DNA of 64,000 bases from Endozoicomonas sp. SCSIO W0465 (GTDB taxonomy: Bacteria; Pseudomonadota; Gammaproteobacteria; Pseudomonadales; Endozoicomonadaceae): contig NZ_CP092417.1 of the NCBI RefSeq assembly GCF_023716865.1, positions 2,520,001 to 2,584,000 on the forward strand, written 5' to 3'. Shown piece after piece: positions 17,646-24,875 of the stretch. The notes below the pieces were generated by a model. The model had not been told where the DNA came from and did not search any database. It saw nothing but the letters and a program-made list of their open reading frames with translations. The stretch's first letter is position 1, and every line of letters starts with the position of its first letter. The position numbers and the translations under genes are program-made.

Positions 17646-19568
17646 ATGCCTGTTATTACGCTTCCCGATGGCAGCAAGCGTGAGTTTGCTGATGCAGTAA
17701 CTGTAATGGAAGTCGCCCAGGACATCGGTCCGGGGCTGGCCAAGGCGACGCTCGCCGGCCGGGTGAATGGTGAACTGGTGGATGCCAGTGCCAAAATTAT
17801 CGACGACTCTGATTTATCCATCATCACCACCCGTGATCAAGAGGGGGTGGATGTGATTCGTCACTCTACCGCGCACCTTCTGGCCATGGCCGTGCAGGAC
17901 CTGTTTCCTGGTGCTCAGGTTACCATTGGGCCAGTGATTGAAAATGGCTTTTATTACGATTTTTCTTACGAGCGTGCTTTCAATATGGACGATTTGTCCA
18001 AAATTGAAAAACGCATGGAAGAGCTGGCCAGACAGGATCTCGCTATTGAGCGTGTGGTGATGAGCCGTGAAGAAGCCATCAGTGCCTTTAAAGCCATGGG
18101 TGAAGAGTATAAGGTTGAGATCATCAATGATCTGCCTGCCAGTGAAGCCATCTCTGTCTACCGTCAGGGGGAGTGGATGGATCTCTGTCGTGGCCCACAC
18201 GTACCTTCCACCGGTAAACTGAAGGCGTTCAAGCTGATGCGGGTTGCTGGAGCTTACTGGCGTGGCGATTCCAATAATGAAATGCTGACCCGTGTTTACG
18301 GTACTGCCTGGGAAGACAAGAAAGCCCTGAAGGCCTACCTGCACCGTCTGGAAGAAGCGGAAAAGCGCGACCACCGCAAACTGGCCAAGAAGCTCGACCT
18401 GTTCCATATGCAGGAAGAGGCCCCGGGTATGGTGTTCTGGCACCCGAATGGCTGGGTGATCTACCAGGAACTGGAACAGTACATGCGCAACAAACAGCGG
18501 CTGGCTGGTTATGAAGAGATCAAGACCCCTCAACTGGTGGATCGCAGCTTGTGGGAGAAGTCCGGTCACTGGGATAAATACGCGGATGGCATGTTTACCA
18601 CCCGCTCCGAAAACAGGGACATGGCGATCAAGCCCATGAACTGTCCTTGTCACGTGCAGGTTTTTAATCAGGGCCTGAAGAGCTATCGTGATCTGCCGCT
18701 GCGACTGGCTGAATTCGGCTCCTGCCACCGTAATGAACCCTCCGGCTCCCTGCATGGTTTGATGCGTGTGCGTGGCTTTGTTCAGGACGATGCCCATATT
18801 TTCGCCACGGAAGATCAGATTCAATCGGAAGTCTGTGAATTTATCGACTTCCTGCACAGTGTATACGACGACTTCGGCTTTGAGCGTGAAAACCTGATTT
18901 ACAAGCTCTCTACCCGTCCTGACAAGCGGGTAGGTTCCGATGAAATTTGGGATAAAGCCGAAAAAGCGCTGGCAGAAGCCCTCGATGCCAAGGAACTTCC
19001 ATGGGAAGAACTGCCCGGTGAAGGCGCTTTCTACGGACCCAAGATCGAATTTTCCCTGAAAGACTGCATTGGCCGGGTATGGCAATGTGGCACCATTCAG
19101 GTGGATTTTTCCATGCCGGGCAGATTGGGTGCGGAATATGTTGATGAGCACGGAGAACGCAAAACGCCGGTGATGTTACACCGCGCAACGCTCGGTTCCT
19201 TCGAGCGCTTTATCGGTATTCTGATTGAGCACTATGAGGGCGCTATGCCGGTCTGGTTGGCTCCTGCGCAGGCTGCTATCCTCAATATCACTGATCGTCA
19301 GGCAGATTACGCCAGAAAATTGGAAAAAAACCTGTCTGAACAGGGTATCAGGGCAAAAGCGGACTTGAGAAACGAGAAAATCGGCTTTAAAATCCGCGAA
19401 CATACCTTAATGAAGATTCCTTATCTGCTGGTGATCGGTGATAAGGAAATGGAAGATAATACCGTTGCGGTCCGTACCCGTACCGGTGAGGATCTGGGCG
19501 TCATGTCCATCGAAGCGTTCCAGGAGCGACTGCAGGCAGATGTACTTAAGCGTGGTCGCGCTGTTTGA
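17646..19568 (+). CDS. thrS: Threonyl-tRNA synthetase
   Basis: Class II aminoacyl-tRNA synthetase charging threonine tRNA. The 640 aa contain the TGS domain (1-60, MPVITLPDGSKREF), the editing domain with the HxxxH-type motif (RHSTAHLLAMAV), and the catalytic core with zinc ligands in MNCPCHVQVF, the motif-2 segment FGSCHRNEPSG and motif-3 HRATLGSFERFIGILIEHY. The C-terminal anticodon-binding domain (PVWLAPAQAAILNI onward) follows. All parts are full length. It heads the conserved thrS-infC-rpmI-rplT cluster. Confidence 0.98.
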   Translation: MPVITLPDGSKREFADAVTVMEVAQDIGPGLAKATLAGRVNGELVDASAKIIDDSDLSIITTRDQEGVDVIRHSTAHLLAMAVQDLFPGAQVTIGPVIENGFYYDFSYERAFNMDDLSKIEKRMEELARQDLAIERVVMSREEAISAFKAMGEEYKVEIINDLPASEAISVYRQGEWMDLCRGPHVPSTGKLKAFKLMRVAGAYWRGDSNNEMLTRVYGTAWEDKKALKAYLHRLEEAEKRDHRKLAKKLDLFHMQEEAPGMVFWHPNGWVIYQELEQYMRNKQRLAGYEEIKTPQLVDRSLWEKSGHWDKYADGMFTTRSENRDMAIKPMNCPCHVQVFNQGLKSYRDLPLRLAEFGSCHRNEPSGSLHGLMRVRGFVQDDAHIFATEDQIQSEVCEFIDFLHSVYDDFGFERENLIYKLSTRPDKRVGSDEIWDKAEKALAEALDAKELPWEELPGEGAFYGPKIEFSLKDCIGRVWQCGTIQVDFSMPGRLGAEYVDEHGERKTPVMLHRATLGSFERFIGILIEHYEGAMPVWLAPAQAAILNITDRQADYARKLEKNLSEQGIRAKADLRNEKIGFKIREHTLMKIPYLLVIGDKEMEDNTVAVRTRTGEDLGVMSIEAFQERLQADVLKRGRAV

Positions 19569-19687
19569 TTGGTTCAAGCTGCCTGACGGGTTTGAATCAG
19601 TTGGTGCGTTTCGAGAAAACTGTCCCGGGTTGCTGATGGTCTGGCAGCCCAGGGACGTACTATGTTGCTTACACAGGAGATATAACC

Positions 19688-20230
19688 ATCAGACGCAACA
19701 GCTTCCGTGATCGTCGCCCAGTAAAGGCTCCGATTAATGAAAATATCCGTGCAAAAGAGGTCCGCCTCATTGGAGCCGACGGAGAACAGGTCGGTGTAGT
19801 TGATATACGTGATGCGTTAAGCATGGCCGAGGAAGCGGGGTTGGATCTGGTTGAGATCAATGCGACCAGTGAGCCGCCGGTTTGCAAGATCCTGGATTAT
19901 GGTAAGCACCAGTACGAATCGAAAAAGCAGAAGGCTGCGGCTAAGAAAAAGCAGACTTTGATCCAGGTGAAAGAAATCAAATTTCGCCCGGGTACAGAAG
20001 AAGGGGATTATCAGGTAAAACTGCGCAACCTGATACGTTTCCTTACTGAGGGCAACAAGGCGAAGGTTTCCCTTCGTTTTCGTGGTCGTGAGATGGCTCA
20101 CCAGGAGCTGGGCATGGAACTGATGAAACGGGTTGAAAAAGACCTGGAAGAAATCGGAACCGTTGAACAGCATCCAAAAATGGAAGGCCGTCAACTGATC
20201 ATGGTGATTGCCCCTAAAAAGAAGAAGTAA
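19688..20230 (+). CDS. infC: Translation initiation factor IF-3 (probable ATC start)
   Basis: IF3 binds the 30S subunit, keeps subunits apart and proofreads the start codon. The N-domain is visible as KAPINENIRAKEVRLIG, the linker as SKKQKAAAKKKQTL, and the C-domain as VKEIKFRPGTEEGDYQVK to GRQLIMVIAPKKKK. The conserved N-domain begins upstream of the first ATG (19823), so that ATG cannot be the start. The only well-placed initiation site is ATC at 19688, seven bases after AGGAGA (19675-19680); an ATA at 19682 is too close. A rare start codon is the hallmark of infC autoregulation (AUU in E. coli). Product about 180 aa. Confidence 0.93.
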   Translation: MRRNSFRDRRPVKAPINENIRAKEVRLIGADGEQVGVVDIRDALSMAEEAGLDLVEINATSEPPVCKILDYGKHQYESKKQKAAAKKKQTLIQVKEIKFRPGTEEGDYQVKLRNLIRFLTEGNKAKVSLRFRGREMAHQELGMELMKRVEKDLEEIGTVEQHPKMEGRQLIMVIAPKKKK

Positions 20231-20232
20231 TT

Positions 20233-20292
20233 AAAAAAACGGCGTTTGGGTTTGGTATCCGTTGAGGGTATGGAGTCTGGCCGTTTTTTTTA
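20233..20292 (+). terminator. Hairpin with T-tract between infC and rpmI
   Basis: AAAAAAACGGC (20233-20243) pairs perfectly with GCCGTTTTTTT (20280-20290) around a 36-base loop. It may be a partial terminator or attenuator, because rpmI and rplT follow directly. The infC-rpmI gap is where L20 autoregulates in E. coli. Confidence 0.6.
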
Positions 20293-20395
20293 GTTGCTTC
20301 GTGCCCGTTGATGGCTTCGGCTTTTGGCGGCACTATTTTTAATTGTCCCGACGCTGGTTTCGCAGATCAGTGGTCGCGAATGCGGAGTGTTTTTC

Positions 20396-20587
20396 ATGCC
20401 AAAGATGAAAACCAACAGTGGAGCCGCGAAGCGTTTCAAGAAAACCGCTTCCGGTTACAAGCGTAAAGGTGCCTTCAAGAGTCACATCCTGACCAAGATG
20501 ACCACCAAGCGTAAGCGTCAGCTGCGTGGTACCTCCCTGGTATCCCCAGCCGATCAGGGTCTCGTTAAGCGTATGCTGCGCGACTAA
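20396..20587 (+). CDS. rpmI: 50S ribosomal protein L35
   Basis: 63-aa basic protein, MPKMKTNSGAAKRFKKTASG at the N-terminus and VSPADQGLVKRMLRD at the end, matching L35 in full. The start is the ATG of MPKMKT, with GGAG eight bases upstream. The open frame extends further upstream, but that part is unlike L35. It is followed by rplT after 35 bases. Confidence 0.97.
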   Translation: MPKMKTNSGAAKRFKKTASGYKRKGAFKSHILTKMTTKRKRQLRGTSLVSPADQGLVKRMLRD

Positions 20588-20622
20588 TCGCTTTTTTGAT
20601 CATTTTACAGGAGAGATAATTC

Positions 20623-20979
20623 ATGGCACGTGTTAAGCGTGGCGTCATTGCGCGCCGTCGTCACAAGAAAATTCTGAAGCAGGCTAAAGGTTACTACGGT
20701 GCACGTTCACGTGTATTCCGCGTAGCCAAGCAGGCAGTTACCAAAGCTGGTCAGTATGCTTACCGTGACCGTCGTCAGCGTAAGCGTCAGTTCCGCGCTC
20801 TGTGGATTGCCCGTATCAATGCCGGTGCTCGCATGAATGGCCTGTCCTACAGCCGTTTCATTGCTGGTATGAAGAAAGCGGCTATCGAAATCGACCGTAA
20901 GGTGTTGGCTGATCTGGCCGTTCACGACAAGGCGATTTTTGGCCAACTGGTTGAAAAGGCAAAAGCTGCTCTGGCTTAA
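20623..20979 (+). CDS. rplT: 50S ribosomal protein L20
   Basis: 118-aa basic rRNA-binding protein essential for early 50S assembly, full length: MARVKRGVIARRRHKKILKQ at the N-terminus, RKRQFRALWIARINAGAR and the C-terminal SYSRFIAGMKKAAIEIDRKV. AGGAGA precedes the ATG at good spacing. Last gene of the thrS-infC-rpmI-rplT cluster. In E. coli L20 represses translation of rpmI-rplT. Confidence 0.98.
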   Translation: MARVKRGVIARRRHKKILKQAKGYYGARSRVFRVAKQAVTKAGQYAYRDRRQRKRQFRALWIARINAGARMNGLSYSRFIAGMKKAAIEIDRKVLADLAVHDKAIFGQLVEKAKAALA

Positions 20980-20997
20980 GTTTTTAAACCGGTTTTT

Positions 20998-21033
20998 AAA
21001 AGGGAGACCTGCAAAGCACGTCTCCCTTTTCTA
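20998..21033 (+). terminator. Rho-independent terminator after rplT
   Basis: AAAAGGGAGAC and GTCTCCCTTTT form an 11-bp stem 18 bases after the stop, with an 11-base loop; the T-run is part of the stem. Confidence 0.85.
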
Positions 21034-21355
21034 TTGGGTTCCACTATCAAGCAAAAGAAAGTTTCAGCTCAGGGATATGGATTATTTGCCATGAGAGACA
21101 GCTTTCAGCTGTTCCGGATGATCAATTGATTGTTCAGTACCGCTTCGTCAGCATCACATTTGCAAGCACTTTGCCTTAAATCACATCTTTTAAAAAATCT
21201 CCATAAAGCAAACCATTATCTAAAGCAATCAAGAAATGTCAGTGTTTCTGCCTGCATTGTTATGGCAACTGACTTGCTTCTGCTTTAATTTTTCAAGGCA
21301 AAATACAGTTTACTGAACAAATAAATAACAATTAAATTTATGGAGATATACTATT
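21034..21355. other. AT-rich intergenic region
   Basis: About 320 bases between the rplT terminator and the glycine-zipper gene. I see no gene. It presumably holds the promoter of the downstream gene, but no convincing -35/-10 pair was found. GGAGA sits nine bases before the next ATG. Confidence 0.4.
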
Positions 21356-21991
21356 ATGAATTCACATATTGAGACTGGCCGGGGACTGGGCGGAGTTCCT
21401 GGTTATGGCTTCGCAGCAGGAATGCCACCTTCAAATAGCACCACTAGCACCGATAGCACTGCTCGGTTCAGTGGCCGTTATGCCCATCCAGCTGAAGGGG
21501 AGCGATACAGTATAAGCAGTGATAGCTTAGAGTCTCGATCATCCATTCGGGATCGTATTGCTTTCCCATTTCGCACTATTAAGAATCAACTGATCAAATC
21601 CACTATTGGTTTGGGATTTGGTGCTGCTATTGCTGGCGGTGCCATTACGGGGTTGGTGGGAGGTATCCCGGGTGGTATTGCAGGAGGTATCGTTAAACTG
21701 GCTAAAATGATTGGCGGCCAAGACTCCGATGCTTTTAAAAATGGTAGTGTTCTTGGTGCAATAGTTACTGCAGTGCTTGGTTTGCCTGTTACTCTTGCGC
21801 TTGCCGTCGCTGGTGCGGTTGTCGGTTTGGTGATCGGTACGGCTGGTAGCCTGGTTAAATTACCCGTCGACATTTATCGTGCGACAGCACTGGATCCACG
21901 CGATTTGAACAAATTCGAGCAGGAGCTGAAAAAATTTGAAGCAGACCTTGATAGTGTGTGGGCAGAGTTAAGTAAGCTGTGGAAAGGTTAA
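21356..21991 (+). CDS. Hypothetical glycine-zipper membrane protein, 211 aa
   Basis: Function unknown. Residues 1-75 are Ser/Thr/Gly-rich and polar. Residues about 78-115 (GLGFGAAIAGGAITGLVGGI, then PGGIAGGIVKLAK) and 125-165 (GAIVTAVLGLPVTLALAVAG, then AVVGLVIGTAGSLV) are two hydrophobic hairpins with glycine-zipper spacing. A charged C-terminal helix ends the protein (LNKFEQELKKFEADLDSVWA). This resembles glycine-zipper proteins that insert into membranes, including some toxins and effectors, but no family is identified. It stands alone after the ribosomal operon terminator and is followed 23 bp later by an IS. Confidence 0.72.
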   Translation: MNSHIETGRGLGGVPGYGFAAGMPPSNSTTSTDSTARFSGRYAHPAEGERYSISSDSLESRSSIRDRIAFPFRTIKNQLIKSTIGLGFGAAIAGGAITGLVGGIPGGIAGGIVKLAKMIGGQDSDAFKNGSVLGAIVTAVLGLPVTLALAVAGAVVGLVIGTAGSLVKLPVDIYRATALDPRDLNKFEQELKKFEADLDSVWAELSKLWKG

Positions 21992-22014
21992 TGATGATTT
22001 CATATGGTTAGCTA

Positions 22015-23715
22015 GTTCTCGTCCAAAAACGCATCAGGCAATCATAATTAGATTGTACGTGCGTTTTGATATTTCCTGAAATTCCAGAGAGCCGCAAAAA
22101 CTCTTCCCTTTTTTTCTCTAATCTGGGACGGATATTGGAGAAAAACGCGAAAAGCAGGCAGAAAACATCCTCCCACCATGCTGGAAAGGTACTTTCATGT
22201 AGCGTGGAGGTGGCTATCAGGATGGTGCCGGGTGTCTGGCCAGAATCACCAGGTTGTAACAGACCACCGATAACCAGCAATGAGAATCAAAACGCTCAGA
22301 ACCCTTGCAGTGGCAACGTGATAGCCCAAAACATCTCTTTAGCCACGAAATTCCCGCTTCAATACCTGCCCGGAAGCGAAAGAGCGTTTTATACACATAC
22401 TGACTTTTAGTCATCTCTTCGACTTCAAGTCCGCGCTTCTTATTAAAAGCTACATCGCTGATTCCCATGGCCTTGGCTTTTTCCAAATTAGCGCGACACG
22501 CGTATCCGCCGTCACCGCTTGTCTGGCGAGGTACACGACCATAAATTTCTTTTTGTCTTTCCATCATCGGAATGAATTGGTCCGAATCCGCTGGGTTACC
22601 TTCCTCAATAACCAGGTCCAGGATCAATCGACTTTTTCCCTGAACCAGGTTCAGTTTATGGCCATACTGTACTTGCCGCCTGTCTTTTACGATGATATCC
22701 GTATGGGGTTCATACAGGCTAACCACTTTTTCCTGGGCTGGCACCTTTTCACCCTTAAAGACCCTGCGCTCTGTCTGGGAGACTATTGCATCCACCAGGG
22801 GTAACAGGTGATCCACATCGGCCTGCCACTTGTCGGCATCATCAGCCAGGAGACACTGCCCCTGCTGACGGGCGTTTGCTAGCGTGACAGTAGCTTCGAT
22901 AAGTACCTTCCGGGATTTTCGGGTCAACTGCAGCAGTTTTTTATAATGCTGATGCCGCTCTTCTTTGCCAGCGTAGATGCATTTTCTGGCCGCATCTTTT
23001 ACGGCTCGGTTGTGATGGGTATATTCATAAAGCGGTGTCGCTGTCAGTGTTTGTCCCCGTTCCAGCAGCCGACAAATTTCTTTAACGGAACTGGCTAAAA
23101 GATCACTGTCGCAAGGAGGTTTGATATCCGATTCGGTGACTGTGCTGTCAATAGCCACAGTGCGCCCTTTTTCAATACCCTGATCTTTAGCGGTCATTAG
23201 CTGACAGTTATTAATCCGTTCCCATGTAGATGCAGTAAGAAGGCTGATGAGCCCATGCAAACTGGAGCGACTGGGGCGCTGGTTTGGTTCGAGGCGACAA
23301 AAGTCTCGAAAGAGCATGGAGTCCATCAAAACAAACGACAAGTAGTCATAATCACAATTCAAATACTGTTTCAGGAGTGCCGCACGAAGAACGGATTCTG
23401 CTGATAGTCCGTTCCGCCCAGTGTTCTGTTTATCACCAGAACTTAAGTCCTCATAAATCCAGTCATTGAACTGTGGATGGGCGTCAAGCCATTGCGAGAT
23501 ACCGGAAAGCTGGGAGCAGATTTCATGAGGTACGTAATGGAGTTCCATACTACACTGCGGGTTGCGTTTTTTGCGCATTTGGAGTCCTCTGTTTTTGGCA
23601 ATCCCTTATGTTTCTTGCTCTTGGGAAGTTTAGTCGCCAGATAGCAGTAGGGCTCCACTTAATTTTTCAGGATAAAATCTACAGTTTTCAATTGGTTGTG
23701 TTTTTGGACGAGAAC
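22015..23715 (-). mobile_element. ISNCY-like insertion sequence, copy 1, 1,701 bp
   Basis: Terminal inverted repeats GTTCTCGTCCAAAAAC and its complement. The element is flanked by the 6-bp direct repeat TAGCTA (22009-22014 and 23716-23721). It carries one intact transposase gene on the - strand. A second copy at 56042-59052 is the same length once a nested element is removed. Confidence 0.88.
22217..23578 (-). CDS. ISNCY-family transposase
   Basis: 453-aa transposase. The N-terminal part (MRKKRNPQCSMELHYVPHEI, SQWLDAHP, GLSAESVLRAALLKQ, DSMLFRDFCRL) is DUF772-like. The DDE core carries VAIDSTVTESDIKPP (first Asp), DGGYACRANLEKAKAMG (second Asp) and the late RFRAGIEAGISWLKRCFGLS block with the Glu. 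GAGGA lies six bases before the ATG. The product is identical to the copy at 56244-57605. The family name follows the N-terminal resemblance; IS1182-like is the alternative. Confidence 0.85.
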   Translation of the reverse strand: MRKKRNPQCSMELHYVPHEICSQLSGISQWLDAHPQFNDWIYEDLSSGDKQNTGRNGLSAESVLRAALLKQYLNCDYDYLSFVLMDSMLFRDFCRLEPNQRPSRSSLHGLISLLTASTWERINNCQLMTAKDQGIEKGRTVAIDSTVTESDIKPPCDSDLLASSVKEICRLLERGQTLTATPLYEYTHHNRAVKDAARKCIYAGKEERHQHYKKLLQLTRKSRKVLIEATVTLANARQQGQCLLADDADKWQADVDHLLPLVDAIVSQTERRVFKGEKVPAQEKVVSLYEPHTDIIVKDRRQVQYGHKLNLVQGKSRLILDLVIEEGNPADSDQFIPMMERQKEIYGRVPRQTSGDGGYACRANLEKAKAMGISDVAFNKKRGLEVEEMTKSQYVYKTLFRFRAGIEAGISWLKRCFGLSRCHCKGSERFDSHCWLSVVCYNLVILARHPAPS

Positions 23716-23780
23716 TAGCTACTTAGTCCAGCGTTCTTTTTTCTGTCCAATGGCTGGCGTTGCTATTTTTATCTGGTATT

Positions 23781-23829
23781 TTTAAAACCCCCATCAGATG
23801 TTTAAATGCATGATGTTACTGATGGGGGG
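23781..23829 (-). terminator. Terminator downstream of the Rieske oxygenase fragment
   Basis: CCCCCATCAG (23788-23797) pairs with CTGATGGGGG (23819-23828). On the - strand the hairpin is followed by TTTTAAAAAT, as expected for a terminator of the leftward gene. Confidence 0.75.
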
Positions 23830-23846
23830 AAGTTCAGGCAAAAAGC

Positions 23847-24557
23847 TTACACTGCTTGGGCAGACTCCGTCTTAAAGACTTTCCGCTCCTTAAGTTCATC
23901 TTTCAGTTCAGCTACATTGGTATAGAACTGGTTATACCATTTGCGCAGCTGGTAGACAGGTCCATCACCATCACAGAGTAGTGGGTTATCAATCCGGACT
24001 TTGTTATCCCAGATCTCAACATCTTCATAGAATGCTTCCTGAGCCTGCTGAATATAAGCCCGGGCAACCTCACGGTTCTGCTCATCAGTCAGTCCCGGAA
24101 TTTTCTTGACCAGCACACCGTAGCGCAGGGTAAAGCTGTTCAGGTCAACAGGTACATGGCAATTCAGGAGAATTGAATGAATTGGCATACCGTTCATCTC
24201 ACCAGTCATATCGGTAATCTGGTAAGAAGGACCATAATAGGTGGCGACTGTCTTCAGTTCACCCTCTTCAGCAAGGCGCTCACTCTTACCAATCATGATT
24301 TGCTCGGCGACATGGCCCTCAAATACATTGCAAAACAGTTTGATGGGTGCGCCATGAACCGGGCCAAAGTGAGCTTTATCAGCAACATTATCGACCAGCT
24401 CACGGCAGTTTGTGCCGATATGCATCTCGGCAATTTCCCAGTCAGACCACTCATCATCAAAGCAGGCTTTAATACGAGGGATAGCCTGTTCTGCAATGGG
24501 AAGGTTGCCTTCCGGATCGTTCCAGACAAACAGTAGATTTGCCACTGTTAAAACGAA
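23847..24557 (-). pseudogene. C-terminal fragment of a KshA-like Rieske steroid oxygenase
   Basis: The surviving ~235 residues match the catalytic domain of 3-ketosteroid-9-alpha-hydroxylase-type Rieske oxygenases. LLFVWNDPEGNLP is followed by the mononuclear iron site NCRELVDNVADKAHFGPVHG (Asp, His, His), NVFEGHVAEQ, and the closing VEIWDNKVRIDNPLL and VYQLRKWYNQFY. The N-terminal Rieske [2Fe-2S] domain (CxH...CxxH) is missing: a 160-bp miniature element sits at the break, and the sequence beyond it does not encode it. Any start would lie inside that element (ATG at 24614). The enzyme cannot be functional. A damaged KstD-like gene lies 5 kb away. Confidence 0.85.
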
Positions 24558-24717
24558 GGCTCTTATTGGATTACAGACTGTTCCCAGATTGAACCTGGCT
24601 GAAGCACTTATCATTAAAGGCTCTCAGAGCTTTGCTCGGCAATTTGCCCTCAAGCCTTACATTGCGTGGTCCACATCCAATTTTCACTGCAGAGCAGTTC
24701 GGAAATCAAATAGAGCC
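24558..24717 (-). mobile_element. 160-bp miniature element, GGCTC-family subtype 2
   Basis: Ends GGCTCTTATT and AAATAGAGCC, flanked by the 8-bp direct repeat AAAACGAA (24550-24557 and 24718-24725). It shares the end type, size and an internal block (CCAATTTTCACTGCAGAGCAG) with the two 159-bp copies at 28927 and 29794 but is otherwise diverged, so it is an older or separate subfamily. Confidence 0.82.
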
Positions 24718-24875
24718 AAAACGAATTCCCAAGCCATTAAAAGCATCGAACTTCCCCTGTGCAGAAGACTTGCAAAATTCTGATGTTGCGATTGTCCGGT
24801 GAGGAGTCGCTGGTCATCATCGTCTAAGTGGACGATTGCCGGAGAGGTCTGTTGATCTGAAGCAAACGGTGCTTC

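Noticed and set aside
17814..19151. 445-codon leftward frame antisense to thrS
   Set aside because: Shadow of a GC-rich, strongly constrained gene; the thrS product is complete on the + strand.
22008..22410. Short frames in the right-hand end of the ISNCY element, also at 55942-56437
   Set aside because: Non-coding ends or antisense of the transposase; present in both copies only by element identity.
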